Of a stretch of DNA of 18,058 nt, positions 6,687 to 13,119 are shown piece by piece (the stretch's first letter is position 1; each line of letters starts with the position of its first letter). The notes beneath the pieces are model-generated. The model ran no database searches. It worked only from the letters and a program-made list of their open reading frames with translations, and had not been told where the DNA came from. Source of the stretch: CALJFL01 sp964590005 (GTDB lineage: Bacteria; Pseudomonadota; Gammaproteobacteria; Pseudomonadales; Halieaceae); assembly GCA_964590005.1 (NCBI GenBank), contig CAZPVJ010000074.1, forward strand, positions 1 to 18,058. Reading direction: 5' to 3'. The translations under genes and the position numbers were made by a program.

Positions 6687-6906
6687 AACATGGGCCTCCT
6701 TGTACCGGCGCAGATAGAAGCCAACCATGGCTCTACATGAACCGTATTGTGCAGGAAGCACTGGATAGATAATAATAGATATTATTGAACTGTTATATAT
6801 CAATAAATCTATTATTTGAAGTGGACTTGGCTCGCCGTTGAGACAAGAATTGATCGGCAAGGACAAGCGACCTGGCGATGTGCAATTAATTCAATCAGCG
6901 TCATAA
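6687..6906. promoter_or_regulatory. AT-rich divergent control region with nested inverted repeats
   Basis: This stretch between the sbtA operon and the Mrp operon carries no convincing gene. AATAATAGAT at 6771-6780 recurs inverted at 6807-6816. AATAATA-GA-TATTATT (6771-6786) is itself a perfect palindrome. Between the arms lie TTGA-N11-TCAA (6785-6803), the classic LysR T-N11-A geometry, and an overlapping TTA-N8-TAA (6793-6806), the spacing linked to CbbR/CmpR regulators. The sequence is much richer in A and T than its surroundings. The NhaR-like or CbbR/CmpR-like protein encoded nearby could bind here; short motifs also arise by chance in AT-rich DNA. Confidence 0.5.
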
Positions 6907-6940
6907 CCGTTAACGGAAGACCGGGGTTTTAATCTATAAT
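6907..6940 (+). promoter_or_regulatory. Promoter for the Mrp-type operon with a palindrome at the -35 region
   Basis: A consensus TATAAT lies at 6935-6940. About 18 bp upstream sits a perfect 10-bp palindrome CCGTTAACGG (6907-6916), which overlaps where the -35 box would be; no good -35 match is otherwise present. This suggests a promoter dependent on an activator or subject to repression. Transcription would start near 6947, about 39 bp before the preferred start of the first gene. Confidence 0.5.
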
Positions 6941-6985
6941 CTTTGATCCTTGCTTCCTATGGCCAACTACTGTTGCGAAACCCAC

Positions 6986-7474
6986 ATGCCTAATTTCCAA
7001 AACATGACGGCACACGTAAGGGCGATCACCTGCCTTGCCCTCGTCGCGTTGCTTGGATCTTCAGGTCACAGTCGTGCGCTGGAAGTGCTCACAGTTCATG
7101 AGCTGGTGATCCACTGTGGATTTCTGACCACTGATCCGGAGAGCGTCGATGGAAAGTATTGTGTTCGCTACTTACAGGGTTTCATCGATGGCGCTGTGGA
7201 GACCGATGCCAGAATAGTGGGGGACCTTGATTCCACAGGTGAGACCAGCAGCCTGACTGAGCGAGCCATGCGCACACGCATGCCGCGCCGCGAACCCTAC
7301 GACCGCCCGGACAGCCTGGCGGGTTTTTGCCTGGGCGACCCCCTTCCATTGCGGGAAGTGGTGGACACCATTGCTGCCGACCTGGTGGCACTGGACATTG
7401 GTGACAGCGCCGACGCGCCTGCGCGTATCGCGGTTGAAGATTCTTTACGCACTCACTATCCCTGCGGCGGCTAA
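6986..7474 (+). CDS. Secreted Rap1a/Tai-like domain protein
   Basis: A 162-aa product with an N-terminal hydrophobic stretch (ITCLALVALLGSSG) that looks like a signal peptide, so probably periplasmic. The mature part has the Rap1a/Tai pattern: an early Cys (IHCGF), KYCVRYLQGFIDGAVET, a central AGFCLGDPLPLREVVD and a C-terminal RTHYPCGG. Its four conserved Cys would suit disulfides. Rap1a/Tai proteins include type VI amidase immunity proteins, but many relatives have no known toxin partner and none is here. The start is uncertain: ATGs at 6959, 6986 and 7004 and a TTG at 6950 all lack a good Shine-Dalgarno; 6986 was chosen to follow the predicted transcript start. It ends 5 nt before mnhE and so probably heads the operon. 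Confidence 0.65.
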   Translation: MPNFQNMTAHVRAITCLALVALLGSSGHSRALEVLTVHELVIHCGFLTTDPESVDGKYCVRYLQGFIDGAVETDARIVGDLDSTGETSSLTERAMRTRMPRREPYDRPDSLAGFCLGDPLPLREVVDTIAADLVALDIGDSADAPARIAVEDSLRTHYPCGG

Positions 7475-7479
7475 CAAAA

Positions 7480-7977
7480 ATGGCAAACTCTAACCCCGCG
7501 AAACCATGGCAATTGGCAGGATTACTACTGATCCTGCTCATCAGTTGGCTGTTGTGGTCTGGTATTTATAAGCCCCTGCTCATCAGCCTGGGCGTGTTCT
7601 CTTGCCTGTTAAGCCTCTGGCTGGCCAACCGGATGGGGTTCTTCCGGCATGTCATGTCGTTACCATCACTGCTCCGGCTGCCCGCACTCTGGTGGTGGGT
7701 GCTGCAGGAAGTTATCAGGTCGAGCCTGGACGTCGCGCGGATCGTGCTATCACCCTCGCTGCCAATACAACCCGAAGTGGTCAAACTGACCACCTCAGAG
7801 ACTTCCGACTCGGGGAAAGTCATCCTTGGTAACTCCATTACATTATCCCCCGGTACAGTCACAATCGATGTGGACGACAACGTATTACTTGTCCACTGCC
7901 TGACCGCGAAAAGTGCTGCGGGCATTCGCGATGGTGAAGTAGAGCGGCGAACTGCAAAATTGGGGTTGGTGGAATAA
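7480..7977 (+). CDS. mnhE: Cation/proton antiporter subunit MnhE/MrpE
   Basis: A 165-aa protein of the MrpE family. Two or three N-terminal membrane helices (LLLILLISWLLWSGIYKPLL, then SLGVFSCLLSLWLA and WWWVLQEVIRSSLDVARIVL) are followed by a cytoplasmic domain with the family motif GNSITLSPGTVTIDV and LLVHCL. MrpE is a structural subunit of the multi-subunit Na+(K+)/H+ antiporter in the inner membrane. It begins 5 nt after the Rap1a-like gene, and its TAA shares one base with the mnhF ATG (TAATG). Confidence 0.92.
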   Translation: MANSNPAKPWQLAGLLLILLISWLLWSGIYKPLLISLGVFSCLLSLWLANRMGFFRHVMSLPSLLRLPALWWWVLQEVIRSSLDVARIVLSPSLPIQPEVVKLTTSETSDSGKVILGNSITLSPGTVTIDVDDNVLLVHCLTAKSAAGIRDGEVERRTAKLGLVE

Positions 7978-8252
7978 TGTACGCTGTCGTCTCTCTGGCC
8001 ATCCTGGTAACCATGATTCTTGCCCTGGTTCGCGCACTGCGTGGCCCCACAGTCTACGATCGCATTTTGGCCGTCAATATGTTCGGCACCAAGACCGCAT
8101 TGCTACTGGCGGTCATCGCCTTCCTGTTCGAACGCCCAGACTTTCTCGACCTCGCGTTAGCCTATGCCCTGATCAACCTGGTTGGCGTACTGGCGGTATT
8201 GGAATTCATCCAGAATAAGCCGCGTGACGTGGAGGCCACCGATAGTGATTGA
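7977..8252 (+). CDS. mnhF: Cation/proton antiporter subunit MnhF/MrpF
   Basis: A 91-aa, three-helix membrane protein. The hallmark segment RALRGPTVYDRILAVNMFGT follows the first helix, and the later helices read ALLLAVIAFLF and FLDLALAYALINLVGVLAVL. Length and motif match MrpF (MbhB of archaeal Mbh complexes). It overlaps mnhE by one base and mnhG by 8 bases. Confidence 0.93.
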   Translation: MYAVVSLAILVTMILALVRALRGPTVYDRILAVNMFGTKTALLLAVIAFLFERPDFLDLALAYALINLVGVLAVLEFIQNKPRDVEATDSD

Positions 8253-8568
8253 AGGCCTGACTGACATTCTGAGCTGGTTTTTCCTTTGCCTTGGGGGCGC
8301 CTTCGTGCTGATTGGCGGCATCGGGGCCCTGCGGCTACCCAACTTCTACACGCGCCTCCACGCCGCGAGTCTGACCGAAACCATGGCTACCATACTGATA
8401 TTTGTCGGTATGATTCTGCAGGCAGGATTTACACTGGCGGCATTGAAGCTGGCCGCGATCATGGTATTCCTTTTGCTCACCGCGCCCACAGCGAGCTACG
8501 CCTTGGCCAATGCCGCGCTGCAATCGGGTATGCGACCGGGGGCCGAGGACGGGAACAACGCTGAATGA
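8245..8568 (+). CDS. mnhG: Cation/proton antiporter subunit MnhG/MrpG
   Basis: The GTG start at 8245 is preferred to an upstream ATG at 8182: GGAGG lies 9 nt before it (8231-8235), and the product VIEGLTDILSWFFLCLGGAF then matches the family N-terminus. The 107-aa protein has three membrane helices and the MrpG signature GALRLPNFYTRLHAASLTET, with LTAPTASYALANAA in the third helix region. It overlaps mnhF by 8 nt and mnhB by 4 nt (ATGA). Confidence 0.92.
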   Translation: MIEGLTDILSWFFLCLGGAFVLIGGIGALRLPNFYTRLHAASLTETMATILIFVGMILQAGFTLAALKLAAIMVFLLLTAPTASYALANAALQSGMRPGAEDGNNAE

Positions 8569-9542
8569 TTATCCTGTTTGCATTATTCCTGCTCACCCTG
8601 CTGGTCATCACTGCCCTGGCGATTGTGCGCAGTGATAACCTGTTCGTGGCAGTCATGCTGACCTCTATCTTTAGCCTGCTAATGGCAGCCAACTTTTTTA
8701 TCCTGGACGCAGCAGACGTAGCACTTACCGAGGCGGCAGTCGGTGCCGGCATAACAACGGTGATTTTCCTGAGCGCCCTGTCACTGACGGCGGAGCGCGA
8801 GAAGGCGACGCAAGGGGGTACGCGCCTGACCATGATCGTGGTGGCGGTACTTGCCACGCTGATCATATATGCCACCTTTGACAAACCACGACTGGGCGAT
8901 CCGGACGCGCCAGTACACCAACACCTGGCGCCCTGGTATCTGGAAAATACCCCGGTATTCATGGACTTCCCGAACGTGGTTACCGCCGTACTCGGCAGCT
9001 TTCGGGGCTACGACACGCTGGGCGAAGTGTTCGTTGTCTTTGCCGCCTGCATTGGCGTGCTTTTCATACTGGGTGTCGCGCCGCCCGAGGGCAGAACGTA
9101 CAATCCTGAAGCCTCCGGACTTCGACACCACCTGATTCCGCAGGTTGTGGGGCGATTGTTGATACCCTTCATCGTTCTTTTCGGCCTGTACGTGCAGTTC
9201 CACGGCGAGTATGGGCCGGGCGGAGGATTCCAGGCCGGCGCACTGATCGCCTCCGGCGTCATCCTGTACGCGCTACTTGAAGGTGAGGCAGCGGCGTTGC
9301 GCGCGGTGCCACAGCGGGTTCTGATGGGGCTGGTGATCGGCGGTGCCTGCCTTTACGGGGGGGTGGGCTTGTTATGTATTCTGCTGGGGGGAAGCTTCCT
9401 GGAATACTCCGTGCTGTCGTCTGACCCCGTCTCCGGGCAGCAAATGGGCATATTACTGATCGAGGCAGGCGTCGGCATGGCGGTCTGCGGTGCCTTACTG
9501 ACCATCTATCACGCATTCGCAGCGAGGCCCATGCGCTCATGA
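8565..9542 (+). CDS. mnhB: Fused MbhD/MbhE-like and MnhB subunit
   Basis: A 325-aa membrane protein joining parts that are usually on different polypeptides. Residues 1-75 match the MbhD/DUF4040 segment normally found at the C-terminus of MrpA (SDNLFVAVMLTSIFSLLMAA, DVALTEAAVGAGITTVIFLS). Residues about 85-180 resemble the MbhE segment of MrpA (LTMIVVAVLATLIIY, then NVVTAVLGSFRGYDTLGEVF). Residues about 190-320 are MnhB proper, with LIPFIVLFGLYVQFHGEYGP, GGGFQAGALIASGVILYALL and a final IEAGVGMAVCGALLTIY helix. This explains why no full-length MrpA is present: its C-terminal part is here and its N-terminal antiporter part is likely the gene at 11387. ATGA overlaps link it to both neighbours. 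Confidence 0.88.
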   Translation: MIILFALFLLTLLVITALAIVRSDNLFVAVMLTSIFSLLMAANFFILDAADVALTEAAVGAGITTVIFLSALSLTAEREKATQGGTRLTMIVVAVLATLIIYATFDKPRLGDPDAPVHQHLAPWYLENTPVFMDFPNVVTAVLGSFRGYDTLGEVFVVFAACIGVLFILGVAPPEGRTYNPEASGLRHHLIPQVVGRLLIPFIVLFGLYVQFHGEYGPGGGFQAGALIASGVILYALLEGEAAALRAVPQRVLMGLVIGGACLYGGVGLLCILLGGSFLEYSVLSSDPVSGQQMGILLIEAGVGMAVCGALLTIYHAFAARPMRS

Positions 9543-9898
9543 ACCTGCTCGAATTACTGGGCTACTTTAACTACTGGGTATTTGCGATTGTACTTACCGT
9601 TGGCCTTTATACGGTGATCGCCAAGAAAAACCTGGTGAAGAAGCTGATCGGGCTGTCGATATTCCAGTCTGCGGTTTTCCTGATGTACATCACCATGGAT
9701 AAAGTCGAAGGTGGCACCGCTCCAATCATCCAGAATGGCCTGGAGAACCAGATCTACTCCAATCCCCTGCCGCAGGTGTTGATTCTCACAGCTATCGTGG
9801 TGGGCGTATCCACGTTGGCACTCGGTCTGGCCATTGTGGTTCGAACCTTCGAAACATACGGCACGATCGAAGAAGACGAGATCCTGGACGCAGATTGA
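9539..9898 (+). CDS. mnhC: Cation/proton antiporter subunit MnhC/MrpC (NuoK-like)
   Basis: A 119-aa, three-helix protein homologous to complex I NuoK. Visible features are NYWVFAIVLTVGLYTVIAKK, LIGLSIFQSAVFLMYITM and the MrpC motif NPLPQVLILTAIVVGVSTLA, followed by a short acidic tail. It overlaps mnhB by 4 nt (ATGA) and its stop is one base before the mnhD ATG. Confidence 0.94.
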   Translation: MNLLELLGYFNYWVFAIVLTVGLYTVIAKKNLVKKLIGLSIFQSAVFLMYITMDKVEGGTAPIIQNGLENQIYSNPLPQVLILTAIVVGVSTLALGLAIVVRTFETYGTIEEDEILDAD

Positions 9899-9899
9899 A

Positions 9900-11390
9900 A
9901 TGACGGATCTGACACAACACCTGCCCGCACTGCAGGTCATCGTACCCATGCTTTCGGCGCCGCTCATCCTGCTACTGAAACCTCGCGGGCTAGCGTGGGC
10001 CGGCGCCACCGCCGCTTCCTTATTGAGTTTCGCCATCGCTTTAAACATGGCGCTCGCTATCAATAATGGCGCGCACTTCGGCTACGAAATGGGAGGCTGG
10101 GAGCCGCCCTATGGCATCGAGCTTTCCGTTGGGGCTTTCAGCGCATTAGTTCTGCTGATCATTACCGGGGCAAGCGCCGCGGCCTTACTCGCAGGTCGCC
10201 CCAGCATCGACAACCAGATTGAAGCCGAGCGTCAACCGCTGTTCTATTCAGCCTGGCTGTTGGCCCTGTCCGGCCTTGTGGGAATTGCGGTGTCAGCGGA
10301 CGCCTTCAATATCTTCGTGTTCATGGAGATATCCTCGCTGGCGAGTTACGTACTGATAGCCGGCGGACCCGATCGACGCGCCTTGCCCGCAGTTTTCAAG
10401 TACCTGATCATGGGTACTATCGGCGCGACCTTCTACCTCATTGGTATCGGGCTGGTTTACATGATGACCGGTACCTTGAACCTGACCGACATGGAGGCAC
10501 GGATTAGCGGTGTAACCGACATCAACCCCGTGCTCGTCGCTGCCGGGTTCATCACGATAGGCCTGGCGCTGAAGGCCGCGGTATTCCCACTGCACGTGTG
10601 GCTGCCTAACGCTTACACCCATTCACCGCACATGGTCACAGTATTCCTGGCGGCCTGTGCGACCAAGGTTGCGATCTATGTACTGATCCGCTTCGACTTC
10701 TTCATTTTCCAGGCTAATCTGGAAAGGCACACCCTGCAGTTTTCACTTTTCCTCATGCCCCTGGCACTGCTCGGTATCCTGGTTGCCTCAGCCGTAGCCA
10801 TGTTTGAGGGGCACATTAAACGCTTGCTGGCGGTGTCATCGGTGGCTCAAATCGGCTACATCATGCTCGGCGCGAGCTTTGTCACAAAAGCCGGCCTGAC
10901 CGCCTCAGCCGCCCACCTGTTTAATCACGCACTGGCGAAGGGCGGATTGTTCCTGGCCATTGCCGGCCTGGCCTGCCATTACCGCGACCTGCGGCTGGAC
11001 CAACTCGCGGGCGCCGCCCGCTCCATGCCCTGGACCGCCGCGGCTCTGGTGATCTGTGGTTTCAGCCTGGTAGGTATTCCCGGGACAGCAGGGTTTATCA
11101 GCAAGTGGCTTTTGATCGACGCCAGTATGGCCCAGGGCCAGCTGGCATTGCCATTGGTGGCCATTATCCTGGTGAGTTCGCTGATGGCATTGTTCTATGT
11201 GTGGCGCATCGTCGAGACCCTCTACTTCAAGCCCGCTGTGGTAGAGGTACAGGCGGGTGAAGCGCCGTTGCAACTCTTGCTGGTGGCCTGGCTCGTGGCC
11301 CTGGCCAATATCGGTTTCGGACTCTTCCCGCAATTGCCCCTGTCGCTAGCGAGCGCTGCGGCTGAGTTACTGTTGAGGCATTCGTCGTGA
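9900..11390 (+). CDS. mnhD: Proton-translocating antiporter subunit MnhD/MrpD
   Basis: A 496-aa antiporter-like subunit (proton_antipo_M domain) with about 14 helices. The start ATG 9900, one base after the mnhC stop, is chosen over an ATG inside mnhC. Key residues of the family are present: the TM5 Glu (E143 in FVFMEISSL), the TM7 Lys (K225 in LALKAAVFPLHVWLP), the TM8 Lys (K256 in ACATKVAIY), AYTHSPHMVTVFL, LLAVSSVAQIGYIMLG, NHALAKGGLF and the TM12 Lys in GTAGFISKW. It therefore looks fully competent for proton conduction. It occupies the position of MbhH in archaeal Mbh clusters. A GTGA overlap joins it to the next gene. Confidence 0.93.
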   Translation: MTDLTQHLPALQVIVPMLSAPLILLLKPRGLAWAGATAASLLSFAIALNMALAINNGAHFGYEMGGWEPPYGIELSVGAFSALVLLIITGASAAALLAGRPSIDNQIEAERQPLFYSAWLLALSGLVGIAVSADAFNIFVFMEISSLASYVLIAGGPDRRALPAVFKYLIMGTIGATFYLIGIGLVYMMTGTLNLTDMEARISGVTDINPVLVAAGFITIGLALKAAVFPLHVWLPNAYTHSPHMVTVFLAACATKVAIYVLIRFDFFIFQANLERHTLQFSLFLMPLALLGILVASAVAMFEGHIKRLLAVSSVAQIGYIMLGASFVTKAGLTASAAHLFNHALAKGGLFLAIAGLACHYRDLRLDQLAGAARSMPWTAAALVICGFSLVGIPGTAGFISKWLLIDASMAQGQLALPLVAIILVSSLMALFYVWRIVETLYFKPAVVEVQAGEAPLQLLLVAWLVALANIGFGLFPQLPLSLASAAAELLLRHSS

Positions 11391-12856
11391 GTGGTGAGAA
11401 CGCGATTGTGCTCGCCATCTGTCTGCCGCTGATTACTGCGGTGGGCATCCAGTTGGCCGGTCGCGTCTCAGACAATCTGCGCGAAGCGGTAACGCTGGTG
11501 GGTGCTGCCAGCCTGGCCTGGGTTGTCTGGGGAATGTTACCCGCACTCTTTGCCGGCGACCGCCCCAGCTTGTTTGTCAGCGAGCTGTTCCCGGGGGTCA
11601 CCATCGCTTTCGAGGTAGAGCCACTGGGCATGCTGTTTGCCGCGCTGGCATCGGGGCTGTGGATCATCAATTCGATCTACAGCATCGGCTACATGCGCGG
11701 CAATAACGAACAAAAGCAAACACGCTTTTACACCTGCTTCGCGCTGGCTCTTGCGGCAACCATGGGTATTGCCTTCGCCGGGAACCTGTTCACGCTTTTC
11801 CTGTGCTATGAATTACTGACGCTGTCTACTTATCCACTGGTGTCGCACAAGGGCGACCAGGCGACTGTGCGCTCCGCACGGGTGTACCTGGGTATACTGC
11901 TGTGCACCTCGATCGGTCTACTGCTACCGGCCATTATCTGGACCTACCACGTTGCCGGCACGGGAGACTTCACTGTCGGCGGAATCCTCGAAGGCAAGAT
12001 CAGTGGCGCCGACGTCGGCCTATTGCTGGCGCTGTTCGTATTCGGCGTGGGCAAGGCGGCGGTTATGCCTGTACACCGCTGGCTACCGGCAGCGATGGTT
12101 GCACCCACCCCCGTCAGCGCGTTACTGCATGCCGTAGCGGTAGTGACAGCCGGCGTATTCACAGTTACCAAGATCATCGTGTATATCTTTGGTGTCGACT
12201 TCCTGTTCGCCACACCCAGTTCGAGCTGGCTGGTTTATGCAGCCGCATTCACCATCATTGCCGCCAGTGTGGTGGCGTTGCGACAACAGAACCTGAAACG
12301 CCTGCTGGCCTATTCAACCGTGGCACAGCTTTCCTATGTGGTCATGGCAGCGGCTGTACTGAAACCACTCGCCGAGATTGGCGCTGCGATTCACATGGTG
12401 GCTCACGCCTTTGGCAAGATAACCCTGTTCTTCGCGGCCGGCGCCATCTACACAGCGGCCAAGAAGACCGAGCTGCACGAGCTGCGCGGCATTGGCCGGC
12501 GAATGCCATGGACAATGGCGGCGTTTACCATCGGCGCGCTCAGTATGATTGGGGTGCCACCCACCGGAGGGTTCGTATCCAAGTGGTATATCCTCGCCGG
12601 GGCTTTCCAGGCAGATAACCTGCTGGCTATTTTCACCATCATAGCCAGTACCGCGCTGAACGCGGCGTACTTCCTGCCAATCATCTTCATGGCGTGGTTC
12701 GCTGACGAACAGGCAGACAGCAAGGAGCACGGCGAAGCGCCTCCCCTGGTGGTCCTGGCCCTGTCACTTACCGCATTGCTGACCCTGGGATTCTTTTTCT
12801 TCAACGGACCGGTCATCGAACTGGAGAAGCAACTGGTTGGGGGAATGCTGCAATGA
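11387..12856 (+). CDS. MrpA N-terminal/NuoL-like antiporter subunit
   Basis: A 489-aa antiporter-like subunit beginning at GTG. Conserved elements: the TM5 Glu (E142 in FLCYELLTL), the TM7 Lys (K223 in GVGKAAVMPVHRWLP), AAMVAPTPVSALLHAVAVVT with Thr254 where many relatives have Lys (NuoL also has Thr here), RLLAYSTVAQLSYVVM, HAFGKITLFF and PTGGFVSKWY with the TM12 Lys. The PTPVSALLHA and AYSTVAQLSY stretches place it nearer to NuoL and the N-terminal part of MrpA than to MrpD. It lacks the long MrpA C-terminus, whose domains are instead fused to MnhB upstream. ATGA overlap with the next gene. Automated annotation may call it 'subunit D'. Confidence 0.88.
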   Translation: MSGENAIVLAICLPLITAVGIQLAGRVSDNLREAVTLVGAASLAWVVWGMLPALFAGDRPSLFVSELFPGVTIAFEVEPLGMLFAALASGLWIINSIYSIGYMRGNNEQKQTRFYTCFALALAATMGIAFAGNLFTLFLCYELLTLSTYPLVSHKGDQATVRSARVYLGILLCTSIGLLLPAIIWTYHVAGTGDFTVGGILEGKISGADVGLLLALFVFGVGKAAVMPVHRWLPAAMVAPTPVSALLHAVAVVTAGVFTVTKIIVYIFGVDFLFATPSSSWLVYAAAFTIIAASVVALRQQNLKRLLAYSTVAQLSYVVMAAAVLKPLAEIGAAIHMVAHAFGKITLFFAAGAIYTAAKKTELHELRGIGRRMPWTMAAFTIGALSMIGVPPTGGFVSKWYILAGAFQADNLLAIFTIIASTALNAAYFLPIIFMAWFADEQADSKEHGEAPPLVVLALSLTALLTLGFFFFNGPVIELEKQLVGGMLQ

Positions 12857-13119
12857 CAGATCGCAATGACGACCACTGGCTCACACGACCGGGGAGCGTT
12901 CGCAAACTCTGGTGGGTGTTTTCCAGCGTGCTCGCACTGACTGTGCTGGCCCAGCTGGTAATCTACGTAAAAGGTTATTTCATCGTCGATGGCTGGTTCG
13001 GGTTCGGTGCTATCTATGGCTTCGTCAGCTGCCTGTTGATGGTGCTGTTCGCCAAGGCCCTGGGCACATTCCTCAAGCGGCCAAACGATTACTACGCGGA
13101 GCGCGACGACGATGCCTGA
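12853..13119 (+). CDS. 88-aa two-helix membrane protein within the antiporter operon
   Basis: No named family recognised. A polar N-terminus (MTDRNDDHWLTRPGSVRKLW) precedes a first helix (WVFSSVLALTVLAQLVIY), a short loop KGYFIVDGWFGFGAIYG, a second helix (FVSCLLMVLFAKALGTFL) and a charged tail RPNDYYAERDDDA. Both ends are predicted cytoplasmic. It overlaps the upstream antiporter subunit by 4 nt and the downstream one by 8 nt, so it is translated with them and is probably an extra structural subunit. Standard Mrp complexes (A-G) have no counterpart at this position. Confidence 0.8.
   Translation: MTDRNDDHWLTRPGSVRKLWWVFSSVLALTVLAQLVIYVKGYFIVDGWFGFGAIYGFVSCLLMVLFAKALGTFLKRPNDYYAERDDDA

Noticed and set aside
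11902..12618. Long plus-strand frame of 238 codons inside the NuoL-like antiporter gene
   Set aside because: It is Arg/His/Cys-rich with no domain, and lies wholly within a conserved antiporter subunit in another frame; a GC-rich shadow.
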